From: Chlorophyllum brunneum
Lineage: Eukaryota; Basidiomycota; Agaricomycetes; Agaricales; Agaricaceae
DNA: 64,000 nt
NCBI GenBank assembly: GCA_963576785.1
Contig: OY756150.1
Location: 1,922,001-1,986,000 of the forward strand
Direction of reading: 5' to 3'
The notes beneath the pieces were generated by a model, which worked only from the letters and a program-made list of their open reading frames with translations, was not told where the DNA came from and made no database searches. Position 1 is the stretch's first letter; each line of letters begins with the position of its first letter. Position numbers and translations under genes: made by a program. This document shows positions 1 through 11,215 of the stretch, one piece after another.

Positions 1-1060
1 GAAAACCATCATCATTTTGCATCATCATCTTTGACTTCCAAACCTCCTCACTATATACATCAACATTAGACAAATATCATTAACACACCCATTCTACCCT
101 ACCCCCATATATCCCAAAATCCAAAAGCATGCCCCCATATTCAATTCCTCTCTCTACTCCTCCATTATCAAAAATACCCCAAGCCACACAAAACTCAAAA
201 CTCAAACTCACCACACCTCATACATTCTCCAGCACAAAAACCATCACATATTACTGGCTATTAATCTTCCCAATACTCACAGAACGGAGTTTTCCCCATC
301 CTTGATTATGACTGTAAGATGGTATCACTGTTGGCTTTTGATTCCTGAAAAGAAGGTAGGAGTCAAGAAAGTTGAAAGACTTGGTTGATGAGTGTTGACT
401 TTCAAAGGTGTGGTGGTAAGAGGATACTAATCATGGGTGCAGTTCAATGCCCAAACCAAACGCATGAACGGACATTCAAGAGATAATTTCCTCAAGTCCC
501 ACAAGCCCCTCCAAAGCTGCATTTTTTAACGCCTCAGATGGTCCATCTTTGAAATACCTCTAACCCCCTGCCATCTCATACGTTCTCTACCAAAAAAAAA
601 AAACTATCAGCTATCAATGTCAAGAAATACCCGAAAGAAATGAGTGGCTTAGTCAATGAGGAGTTAGCTTTCGAAGCCACTTGTCAGTTGGTAGGAATGA
701 GACAAAGGTCCCAACGAGCTTGCCACGAGCGCAGTGTAGTGTCCGTTGTATTCACACACCATTCAAGGGACAATTTCCTCAAGTCCATTGAAAGCTGCAC
801 CTCAGACAGTCCATCTTCGAAATAAAAACATGTTATCATCCTCCCCTCACATGATTACATTAACCCTCAAAAAAAAAAACCCAATCCAAATAAATCCAAT
901 CCAATCCATCCAATATAAACACATCCACCAAATAACGAAAAAAAAAAAAAAACTACTATACCAGACATATAAAAGAACGAACGACATACAAATGAGCGTG
1001 GGTGGTATATAAAAAATCAATCTGTGCCAATAGTAATAAAAAAAAAAAGATGCAAAGTAC
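1..1060. other. Non-coding flank with a degenerate internal duplication
   Basis: This is the 3' flank of the minus-strand gene that ends at 1061; I see no gene in it. Bases 476-600 and 764-830 are diverged copies of one segment: both carry a run reading caatttcctcaagtcc or a close variant, then aaagctgca, then ctcaga and gtccatctt. Weaker similarity precedes each copy, near 380-430 and 640-700. Several A-runs (590-602, 870-880, 940-952, 1037-1050) add low complexity. Short readable frames here are A-rich and have no protein-like composition. Confidence 0.5.
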
Positions 1061-4000
1061 TTAGAAAGCTTGACCAATAGGCGTTGTCGGTGATTTAGGC
1101 ATCCCAGGCGTCCTCGACCTCGCTCTAATCCCCAATCCAGCATTCCCATTCATCGCAGCAGCAGACACAGATGCCAACGATGCAGTCGCAAGCGGCATCG
1201 GTGCCCTAATTCGACTCGGACCATTACCACCGTTACCACCCGAACCACTACTCTTCTTATAAGTCATACCCGTCCCCGTCCTCGGTTTCGGCTTGATCAA
1301 TCCACTCGTCGCAGTAATCGGACTCGAAGGCACGGATGTCGCACCACCAGCGGAACCAAATCTAGATATCGACGCCGATAATCCAGGTGCCGATTTCGAA
1401 GGCGTCAATAACGGAGGATGTTGAGGTTGTTTCAAACCTTGCGAAGTCGAGTTTCGAAGCGTAGGCGGAACAACTGGAACAGGAACGGCCGGTCGATCAC
1501 CTCCTCCAATACTCGCCATCCTCTGTGGGAGCTGTAAAGGTCTTACAGGTCCCGGACTCGTCACTCTCGAAAACGTCGGCGTCATGGGCGTACTGGGGAT
1601 ACCCGACGAACTCGCAGAGCCGGCCCTCGACCTCGGAAACGGAATCTTTCCTCCACCCGTCAACGCCGTCCGACTCGGTTGCTTCTTCAAAATCGGTTGA
1701 ATCGGCAACGGCGGTAAACACTTGTCCTTGTCATATCCTCCTCCTCTCTTTCTCGAAATCGTACCGTTGAGTATCCCAACTTCGTCCTGCGGAGTTGATG
1801 GCGAGGGGATGCTCAATGATGAAGCTGTAGACGGCGTGTAAAGCGTATCGTCTGAATTGTGTGACGTAGTTGTCGGCGGTGAGAGTTTCGTCCTCGTCCC
1901 AGATGCGTTCGATCCAACGCTACTCGTACTGATCCTCGACCCGGAGCCTGAACCTGAGCCTGAGCCCGAAGCCGAATGTTTCCCACCACGCCCATGCCAC
2001 GAGGTAGGAGGGGGCTGTACAACGCTTCTCAAACTCGAAGACATTGTTCTAGCTCGGCGTTGACCCCATTCGTCGACACCTTCTCCGTCTTCCTCGTCAT
2101 TATAAACCGTTCCACCAGAATACGACCTCGACAGGGGGTGTTTTGCAGATTTCGCGTGGCGAATGTGATATGAACTCGTAGAACGCATAGAGGTAGCTGA
2201 TGAGCGTCTGGATAAATTCAATGTCGAAAGCCTGTGCGTCAAGGGAGACGGCGCGTCCTCGTCCTCACTAAAAATACATCAAATCACGATCTAGAAGGAT
2301 ATGATGACACTTACCTATCACTCCAACCAAGACCCGTTGTCAAGCCAAGCCCGCCTCTCAATAGCCGTCCGTCGCGGTGTCTTTCCTTTCTCATCGGGGT
2401 ATCGCGTTCGTCTTTCATAATGCCAGACTTTGTGACGGTCGAGCCTAGAACGCGGGTTATGAACATGGTAAAGGCGAGTGGTATGAACGTACCCATGGAC
2501 ATTGTGCTGCCTGGTCTACCATCGACACAAACTGGTGTGACCGACCTGCCTTCGTAATGTGGGAGAAGTTTTGAATGGGGTGACAGTAGCCCATGTTTGA
2601 CCATCAGATGACTAGAAAACCAATTAGTGCAAAACGTCAAAAAAAAAATTGGAAGAAACACATCCGTGGAGATCCAAACATATAAAATCGACACTCACGG
2701 TAAAGGCGTATGCAAATCCAAACTGGAATCACTCTCATCCGCGCCATCCTGCTCACTCTCTCCTATTCCATCCACACTCTCCCAAGTTCCTTGAACGAAT
2801 TTCAAATCGGGATCCACGAGGCCATCACGGCCTTTAGCAGAAACGGTAGAGCTCTTACGGCTCCTGGAACCAAGTGAAGCAAGGGAAGTACGGGCACTCT
2901 GGGTAGTAGTACTCGCGCCTAGATCGGACGGTTGTTTACGAAGTGGACGAGGTGTAGCAGAGATGATAGAGTCTATATCAGGACTAGGTGAACGGTCGAG
3001 TTCTTTCAAGGCAGAAGGGGGTGTTGAAGATTTCTTCCTCGGGCGGGTGGGCATATCGGGTACAGGTTGATCACGATCATCAACTGGTTGAAGTGGTCTG
3101 GAGGCGCTCTTGCTCCTACTTTGGGCTCGTAATGCCTGTTTGTGGGTTGCACTCTTGGAACGGGCAGCACGCATCTCTCGATGAAGTTCCTGAGGGCAGA
3201 GGGGCGTGTCTTGGGATGATGCAGGGCTGGACGATGACGAGACAGGCGCTATGGAAAAATGAATTAGTAAACGCGGGTTCAGGGTGAGGAAATGAACTGA
3301 CACTTGGAAGGCAGTGGCGAGACGGTTGGTTCGTAGGGCGCTGAAGAAAGCAAACCAAATTCGAGGGTAGTTGACTGGCCGGAGGGAAGAGGTGGTGACG
3401 CAGGTGGTCTGATGCCATCATGGTCAAGAGGCTGACGGTGATGGACGGTAATAGTATGTGGGTCTATTGGGTCGGCTAGAGAGAGGTGTGAGTCTAGTGG
3501 AGGGACGGTGATTGTGAGCCGGTGGGGAGGTGAAGACAAGGATCTGAAAGCATTGAAGGGCGGAATGGTGGGATCAGGTTCGTCGTCATCCGCAGCAGGG
3601 AGGTCACGCATGTCGATGGAGGATATGGAATCATGGTTGCGGTGTCTGATTAGCGGGGGAGATGTGGCAAGGTCATCGTCATCGTCGGAGAGAGGGCTGG
3701 GCGAGATGACGAGTCTGGCAAGAGGTTGATGGGGGGGCTCAGCCACCTCCTCGGAAATAGAAAATGATATCGATGGTGATGTGTACTTGGTTTGTAGTGC
3801 GGAACGAGCTGAGCGGGATGAGGAAGACGCGACTGAGGGACTGCGACGCGGCGCGGAATTGCAAGCAATGCTCGCCCGGACACTGTGTCCGCTGCTGCTG
3901 GAACTGGCAACGGAGTCGCGCCAGGCATCTGATACTGTAGAGTACTTTGATGTTGGCCGGCTTGTGAGTAGGATGAGATCGTGGTCTGATATTCGTGAAG

Positions 4001-4175
4001 GACCTGGGAGGGGAGGGAGGGGAAAGGAGGGTGGTCTAGAGGGCGGTGGGTTGGGGGAGAGGGGGGAAGGAATGTGGGATGGAGGAATAGGAAAAGCCTC
4101 GAGAATAGTTGGGACTGAGCCATCGCGCTCGTGACTGGGGAAGGTGTGCAGCCGGGGCGAGCCACAGTCTGACAT
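1061..4175 (-). CDS. Ser/Pro-rich fungal protein of unknown function, four exons
   Basis: Minus-strand exons are 4175-3302, 3248-2699, 2611-2315 and 2267-1061. All three introns have GT-AG borders and the phases agree, giving 975 residues. I cannot name the function. The protein is rich in Ser, Pro, Arg and Asp and looks largely disordered. The third exon contains a hydrophobic stretch of about 18 residues (TFIPLAFTMFITRVLGS), a possible single membrane anchor. A Gly/Leu-rich motif (RGGLGLTTGLGWSDSEDED) spans the last intron; I recall similar motifs in other basidiomycete proteins. A Gly-Ser run follows the motif. The protein ends GIRARSRTPGMPKSPTTPIG plus four residues. The first ATG is a plausible start, but an upstream non-coding or coding exon cannot be excluded. 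The gene is divergent from the ETF-QO gene. A decayed copy of its last exon lies at 33340-34132. Confidence 0.7.
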
Positions 4176-5541
4176 GGGCAGAGGAGGTGGAAGAGCCCAG
4201 AGCTTTCAACTCTCCACCCTCTGCCTTTTCTGGCCTAGTATCGCTTATCCAATCCCCCTCTCACGCTTTTTGCCACTCCACAAACCTACTCGGCCCTGCC
4301 TCAATGCCCTCGTCCACAGTCCTCTCTCGGTATTCCATCTCCGAACCTTGCCCATTCCGACGAGTTAGTGCCCCGGTAGAACCCACCTCCACGTTCCCCG
4401 TCGTCCCCTTTTTTAACAACAATAAGCATGTCTACAAAGGGTTAACCCCACACGATGTTGATCTTTTCTATCCGTTCCGTGGGTACCACCCAACGCCGAC
4501 TTTTGATTGATCATCGCAAACCTTGTTTCAATCTCACACTCATTCCGTTCATCCACCCACCCTGTATAGCGTCTCTTGAACACTCTTATACCCCTCATTG
4601 TCATTGTCCAGACAACTCAGGCCAAAAAAAAAACTGTAACTAACCGACAATGCCGTACAAGCTATCAACCAAATTCTCAGGAACCTTTGTGTTCAATTAG
4701 GCTCACTCCTCATTACCGCCCACCCCGATTATATTCTCTCGTTTCCACTTCCAGAAATTTTCCACTTTCTGCTTCTAGTTCTTCCTTCAATGTTATTATA
4801 CGCACGCGGCACCGCGCGTCTTCTCCCTACCCAAAAATACTTTTCACAATCAGGTACCACGGCTTCAAAATAGTAACCACAAAGAACCTTGGTGACAGTA
4901 TCAAACCAAAGCTTAACCGAATTAGTATATCCTTATTTCCAACTTATTTGTCAACTACCCTTTGCAACAACACATGCAATGTACCCCAGTGCCTTGTCTT
5001 GCGCCCATCTCCCTCACCCTCACCGATTATTCTTGGAATGCAGTCACCACTCAGTTGAGTTGGTGTAATGGTCAACTCGGAATTGATGAGATACTCATAT
5101 CTGATGAGATCCCACCGTCACGTCCCCGAAAAGAAACACGTACCCTCATCAATCCCATCCCCAACCGCGAAATCATCGCAGTCGCATACCATCCCACCAA
5201 AACACAAAAGAGTAGCACAAAATCACATCAGCAGTGCAAATATATCCATCCCATCCACGACAGCTCCAAACAATCACAGAAGACCGGAACCATTGTTGTA
5301 GTAGTTTTTTTTTTCTGATGAGGCGGGGAGCGTAGTCTCAGTTGAAAGATCGTCCATCACGCTTATCCCGAAGATGACGACCAAGGTACAGAGCCAAACA
5401 GACAGTCACCACGACGCCCGAATTCATGTGTGGCATTATTTTCGCGAGTTAGATGAATCAGTGTCGCATAACAATATTCGTCATAGCACGTGATTATCAT
5501 TAGCCAATGGCAATTTCCGTTGCCCTTCAACTTTTACCACC
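4176..5541. other. Intergenic region between two divergent genes
   Basis: About 1.4 kb separates the Ser-rich gene (minus) from the ETF-QO gene (plus), so it should hold both promoters. The plus strand is C/T-rich over much of its length. Several open frames occur (for example 4109-4510 and 4576-5058), but they have no recognisable domain, no intron logic and skewed composition. I annotate no gene here. Confidence 0.5.
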
Positions 5542-7740
5542 ATGCTCCGTCCTCGTCTCCCGAGGATACCGAGAAAGCCCTTAAAATGGCATCCACAGCG
5601 CCAGATCCAATCTTCTGCCTCACGACTGGCTGATGCTTTTGATCCGGTGAACATCGAACGTGCTGAGGATGAAGTTGATGTCTGTATCGTCGGAGGAGGT
5701 CCGGCTGGCCTCAGTGCAGCTATTCGACTCAAACAACTCGAGAGGGAGAAAGGAAAAGAAATTCGCGTTGTTGTTCTTGAAAAAGGATCAGAAGTCGGTG
5801 AGTTACTTTGGTCCGATATCAAACAACTCCCTAACCCTCCTAGGTGCCCATATCGTCTCCGGAGCTGTCATCGAGCCTCGCGCACTAAACGAGCTCATAC
5901 CCAACTGGCACAACCTCGACGACCACCCCCTCACAAGACCCGCAACATCTTCCCACATGCGTTTCCTCACCCCCAAACTTTGCTTACCATGCCCTCACCC
6001 ACCTCAAATGAGCAACAACGGAAACTACATCCTATCCCTTTCGCAATTCACCCGTTGGCTAGCGAACATTGCAGAAAACGAATACGGCGTCGAAATATAT
6101 CCTGGTTTTGCCGCATCTCAGCTACTTTTAAGTCCCACTCCCGACGCACATGATCCATGGGGCAATAAAGTCCGTAGCGTTCAGGGTGTTGTCACCAACG
6201 AAGTTGGACTTGCGCGTAATTTTACAATGAAGTCTTCGTTTGAGCCTGGTATGGCTTTCCGCGCCAAGGTTACACTTCTTGGTGAAGGTGCTCATGGGTC
6301 GTTGTCGAAACAAGCTATCAGCATGTACCAGTTACGGAAAGAGGCTCAGCCCCAGACCTATGGTATTGGTCTCAAGGAAGTTTGGCGTGTTGATCCGGAG
6401 CAGTATAAACCGGGTTTGGTGAATCACTTCCTTGGCTGGCCACTCTCATACGATGTCTACGGTGGAGGTTTTGAGTATCATATGGATGATGGACTTGTCA
6501 GCCTCGGTTTAGTCATCGGACTGGACTACAAGAATCCCTACTTGAATCCATATCGCGAATTCCAGGTGAGAATCTTTGTTTTCAATGCTAATACAAGAAA
6601 CTGATCAACCCCAGCGACTCAAACATCATCCCTACTTCCGCAAACGCCTTTCAGGAAACTCGGAACGACTCTCATACGCCGCGCGCGTCCTCAATGAAGG
6701 TGGTCTACAATCCGTTCCACGATTACACTTCCCTGGAGGCGCTCTAATTGGCTGTTCCGCTGGTTTTGTCAACATTGCAAAAATAAAGGGTACTCACAAC
6801 GCTATGAAAACCGGCATGCTTGCGGCCGAATCCGCTTTCGCCACCGTACATCCTACAGAGGAGGTTGCGCAATCTGGGGCTGCTGATTTATCATCCTACG
6901 AAACGGCTTTCAAGAATTCTTGGGTTTATGAAGATCTTCATGAGGTGCGCAACATGCGTCCGTCGTTTAATACCAAGCTGGGTATTTGGGGCGGTATGGT
7001 CTACTCTGGTTTCGACTCGCTTTTCCTGAGGGGCAATACACCTTGGACGTTCCGTCACACGACAGCAGACGCCAAGGTACGTAAGCTACTTGGTCGGGAT
7101 TTCTGACTTAAGCATTCAATAGGACTACACCCCCTCACTCGATGCCTCCGACACAGAACCCGCATCGTGGCACCAGCCCATTGACTACCCAGCCTTCGAA
7201 CCTCCTCTTTCGACAGATCTCATGACCAGCGTAGCACTCACCGGAACCAACCACACCGAAGACCAACCCATCCATCTTCGTGTTGTCAAAACTCCCAAAT
7301 ACATGAACCAACTCAATCGCCTCCGCGCTGGTGACGAAAATGGTAATATCGCACTCGGCGCTGGTTCGAAAGCCGTCGAAACATGTGCGAAGGATGTTGT
7401 TGCTGAAGTTGAAGAAGAGAAACGAGCGAGGAGTGAACACGTCAAGGCGAATGTCGGAGAATATGCTGGATTACTCGGACGTGCGTGCCCAGCTGGCGTT
7501 TACGAGTATGTGGATCAGGAGGTAGAAAACGGAGAAGGTTGGAAAGGGAAGAAACTAGTTATCAATTCGCAGGTACGTTTCGGATTTTCACTTTGTGTCT
7601 TTGAGTAACGTATTTGAGATACTTGATAGAATTGTATTCATTGCAAGCTTTGCGATGTTAAAGTACCGACACAGGATATCACTTGGACTGTCCCGGAGGG
7701 TGGTGGAGGTCCTAAATATAGTGAGTTTGGTACTTTGTGA
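5542..7740 (+). CDS. Electron transfer flavoprotein-ubiquinone oxidoreductase, mitochondrial
   Basis: This enzyme passes electrons from reduced ETF, fed by fatty-acid and amino-acid oxidation, to ubiquinone at the inner mitochondrial membrane, using FAD and one 4Fe-4S cluster. Exons are 5542-5797, 5844-6565, 6615-7076, 7123-7572 and 7630-7740, which gives 666 residues; family members are usually a little over 600. The first 40 residues are Arg/Lys-rich with few acids, as in a mitochondrial presequence. The FAD-binding GGGPAG lies at about residues 51-56, followed by a LEKGSEVG strand. The family segments [12 protein letters not shown] and [13 protein letters not shown] are present. The C-terminal cluster ligands are a Cys in [10 protein letters not shown] and the NCIHCKLCD motif in the last exon. 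A GT-AG pair at 7721-7788 would give an alternative end (PKYKG, stop at 7794-7796; 662 residues). I am sure of the family and less sure of the last few residues. Confidence 0.93.
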
Positions 7741-8065
7741 TTGTTGACGAGGATCTTATTCGATGCGGTTTTGAAGCTAACACGTAGAGGGATAGTATTT
7801 ATGTGATATCGTTATTGGAATTATAGTCCTGGCCGTCTTAGACGGATGAGCCAACTTCTGGACACCACATATCATCATCTATATCGTGAAATTGGGGATA
7901 GATTCAGAGCAGCCTCTTCGCGGTCAAGTTAGAGCGTGCGTTATACCAGTAAAAGACAACAGGGTTTATAGCTTATGATGACTTCAAACTCAGCATTGAG
8001 TACCATTCTGCATATATATGGTTCCGCAAAGGGTCACCTCGAGCAGATTAAATAGAAACGACGGA

Positions 8066-8152
8066 GGCTACGGCCGGCTAGATGTTTGTAAATGTTGTGT
8101 GTGCCTGCGGTGAGTTGCTGTGAGCTGGCGAGTAGCCACTCACCGACAAACC
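8066..8152 (+). promoter_or_regulatory. Shared leader upstream of the first Crinkler gene
   Basis: The roughly 90 bases before the start are related to those before the other two Crinkler genes. Shared blocks are ggctacggcc (also before the third gene), tagatgtttgt or variants, gagctggcgagt (also before the second gene), and ccactcaccgacaaa just before the start (also before the third). This suggests common control, though it could simply be duplicated DNA. Confidence 0.45.
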
Positions 8153-11022
8153 ATGTCAACACCACTTGGTCTTTTGTGCTATGTCCGTGGTGATCGTGCC
8201 AACCGGGTCTTCGAAGTTGAAATTGACAGGACATGTAAAATCGCCACCCTCAAGAAAGCCATCAAGGAGGAAAAGAAACATGCCTTTAATCATATCGATG
8301 CAGACACCCTCGAGCTCTGGCAGGTTTCCATTCCCGATAGTGACGACCTCAAAGAGGACGTTGAAGAGTACCTATCTAAAAAGCAGAGCCCATTGCATGA
8401 TGCTGAGATCCTCTCTCGGATCTTCACGTCCGAACCGGAGGAAGAAACCATAAGTATCGTCATAGAACGTCCGGAGAGTGAGTTTTACGCCTCCATTATT
8501 CCGCGCATTTCCACTGACTTGTCTAGTCTCTCTCTTATGCTACGTCCAAGGCGATAATTCCACCTTTCTTGTCAAAGTGGGACGGCAGGCTTCTGTTGGC
8601 GACCTCAAGAAAGCCATCAAGGAGGAAAAGAAACACGCCTTCAATCATATCGCTGCAAACACCCTCGAGCTCTGGCAGGTTTCCATTCCCGATAGTGACG
8701 ACCTCAAAGAAGACGTTGAAAAGGAGCTGCCCAAGGCGGGAAACTCATTACGGAGTGGTAGGAATCTCTCCGATCTCTTCAAGCGTGACCCAAAGAAAGG
8801 AACCATAAGTATCGTCATAGAACGTCCGGAGAGTGAGTTTTACGCCTCCGTTATTCCGCGCATTTCCACTGACTTGTCTAGTCTCTCTCTTATGCTACGT
8901 CCAAGGCGATAATTCCACCTTTCTTGTCAAAGTGGGACGGCAGGCTTCTGTTGGCGACCTCAAGAAAGCCATCAAGGAGGAAAAGAAACACGCCTTCAAT
9001 CATATCGCTGCAAAAAGCCTCGAGCTCTGGCAGGTTTCCATTCCCGATAGTGACGACCTCAAAGAAGACGTTGAAAAGGAGCTGCCCAAGGCGGGAAACC
9101 CATTACGGAGTGGTAGGAATCTCTCCGATCTCTTCAAGCGTGACCCAAAGAAAGGAACCATAAGTATCGTCATAGAACGTCCGGAGAGTGAGTTTTACGC
9201 CTCCGTCATTCCGCGCATTTCCACTAACTTGTCTAGTCTCTCTCTTATGCTACGTCCAAGGCGATAATTCCACCTTTCTTGTCAAAGTGGGACGGCAGGC
9301 TTCTGTTGGCGACCTCAAGAAAGCCATCAAGGAGGAAAAGAAAAACGCTTTTAATCATATCGATGCAGACACCCTCGAGCTCTGCCAGGTTTCCCTTCCC
9401 GTGAGCGAAGTTCTCGAAGAGGCGGTAGACGCGTTCGATGGTGACAAGGTTGCCTTAACTCTCCCAACAACGATCGTGAAGGAACTCTTCCCACATGAGC
9501 CTTCGAAGGGACACGTGCAAATCATCGTTGAAGCCCCTCAGACTGGTGAGCTTGCGAATCGCCGCTTGTATTTCTGTTTCATAGCTAACATCCCACTCAC
9601 GTTCTCTTTTAGTCACTGGCTATATGGGATTACGACGAGAGCTTTTCCAACACGGACCCAATCATGCCCCTTCAACGGATGCCGAAGCCGAAAAGTTCTG
9701 GCTCATACAACACGAGGACCGCCTGTTCTATGCCTGCTGCCGCCCTCCGGAACGGGAGCATTCAATTCCTTTGACCTTGCTCGATTCCGTGTTCGGCACT
9801 TTTGTCGACGACTGTGAGAAGCAGAGTCTCGTCAGTGAAGACTACTCCACCGCTCGAGAGTTGCGAGACATGATGTGTGGGTTTTATGGTTCTGAAGGAT
9901 GTCGTTTAAACGCGGTCCGCACTATACTGGAGAATTATGGCATTTCCCTCGACGCCAGAAGCATTGGTCCAGAAGAGTCTCCAACAAACATTCATCTTCT
10001 CAAGGGGGATCACCCGGTGATCATTCTGGAGGGTAAAAATGAAATTAGGCAGGGAACGGCGGAACCTACCCTCCAAGGCCTACTCTATTACAAAGCGTTG
10101 TGTAAATCAGGCAAAATATGGAGGGAGAAGTTTTCGTGTCATCCTTGCTTTGCCATCGTTCTGGCTGGTAGGTCTTATCCTCATTTTCAGCCTTTGCTGT
10201 ACTGATTGAGATCTAGGACCCTATCTGGGCTTTGGCGGTTACGCTCTGACTGACTTGTGCACCATGGAAATGTTTTCATCCCTCCCTCTCACATTTCGCG
10301 GACCAGACGAACCACCATATACTGCGCTCGCTCGTCATTTGTCAGCTCTGAAAAAGGCGGTGAACACGTTGATCACCCGCTATGTGAAAGCTCCTTGCCC
10401 CAGTCGCACAGTCAAAGCACCCATTAATCCAGGCCTATCCGTCTTCCCCCCCTACCCAAAAACATTCCATCCCTTGCTTGACCAGAATCTCCGTGTGACT
10501 TTTTCGTACGATATGCTGATGGAGGGCAGGGATTTAATCTTTATCGGAAGGAGGGACAATCACTGGAAGCCAATTTGCATCAAATTTGTCCGGAGATACG
10601 GACAGGAGGTTCACAGCTGGTGTGCAGACCGCGGTTTTGCACCAAAGCTGATTGCATTCGACAAGCTTCCTGGCGGGTGGTATATGGTTGTGATGGAATG
10701 GTTGGATGGATCGTGGGCCTACCCGGACGATATATCATGTCAGCGTGAGGGATTGAGAGAATCCATGCAGACCGCTCTCGTTCGTCTTCACCAAGAGGGG
10801 ATGGTCCATGGGGATATTCGCGGGGCAAACATTTTGGTGAAGAAGGATGGCGGACGAGAATTTATGCTGCTTGACTTTGACTGGGCAGGACGCGAGGGAG
10901 AGGTCAAGTATCCGCCATTTATAAACAAAAACCCCATGCTTATGCGCCCTGCTGATGTCAGTGATTGTGCTCCTATCCTTGCTGCGCACGACAGCATCAT
11001 GTTTCAAAATATATTTGTGTAG
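8153..11022 (+). CDS. Crinkler-type effector: four tandem headers, PD-(D/E)xK-like nuclease, kinase-like domain
   Basis: Exons are 8153-8477, 8527-8832, 8882-9187, 9237-9545, 9613-10167 and 10217-11022, giving 868 residues. All introns are GT-AG and phase 1. Residues 1-108 form a Crinkler N-terminal (ubiquitin-like) header containing ATLKKAIKEEK and LELWQVSIP. Three further headers follow at about 109-210, 211-312 and 313-415; the fourth has a diverged end. Residues about 416-600 look like a PD-(D/E)xK nuclease: GDHP, then LEGKNEI, then Gln in PTLQGLLYY (Asp ~548, Glu ~555, Lys ~557). The C-terminus is kinase-like: CIKFV lysine ~723, HGDIRGANIL ~798, LLDFDWAG ~820. No signal peptide is visible. 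Known members of this broad class are proposed conflict effectors that act in nuclei; that role is inference here. The start sits in a leader shared with the neighbouring paralogues. Confidence 0.85.
8478..9542 (+). repeat. Tandem 355-bp intron-plus-exon repeat, three units
   Basis: Units start at 8478, 8833 and 9188. Each is a 49-bp intron followed by a header exon. The first two units are nearly identical over their whole 355 bp. The third matches through the intron and the first half of the exon, then diverges after about 9390. The three introns differ from each other at only one to three positions. The same unit appears once more in the broken neighbour at 11541-11895, with the intron again almost unchanged. 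Confidence 0.92.
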
Positions 11023-11150
11023 TGCCGTCCTATGGCCCCATTGTTCTCGGGCCTAGGTTTCGAATACATTGTATGTTGTCTAGCAACACATTCTATCTAG
11101 AGGGGCCGTGGCCATTGCTAGTCCCTGCAAATCGGCTTAGACCAACATCA

Positions 11151-11215
11151 GGCTATGTGTTTGTGGATGTGTTGCTGCGAGCTGGCGAGTGGCCACCCAT
11201 CGATAACTCTAAACC
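11151..11215 (+). promoter_or_regulatory. Shared leader upstream of the broken Crinkler gene
   Basis: The leader resembles that of the first gene: gctgcgagctggcgagt here matches gctgtgagctggcgagt there. The tgtttgtggatgt block matches the leader of the third gene. The start context (aaaccatgtca) matches the first gene. Confidence 0.4.

Noticed and set aside
847..1149. Minus-strand frame with a hydrophobic stretch
   Set aside because: It overlaps the end of the Ser-rich gene in another frame and is made mostly from A/T-rich low-complexity DNA.
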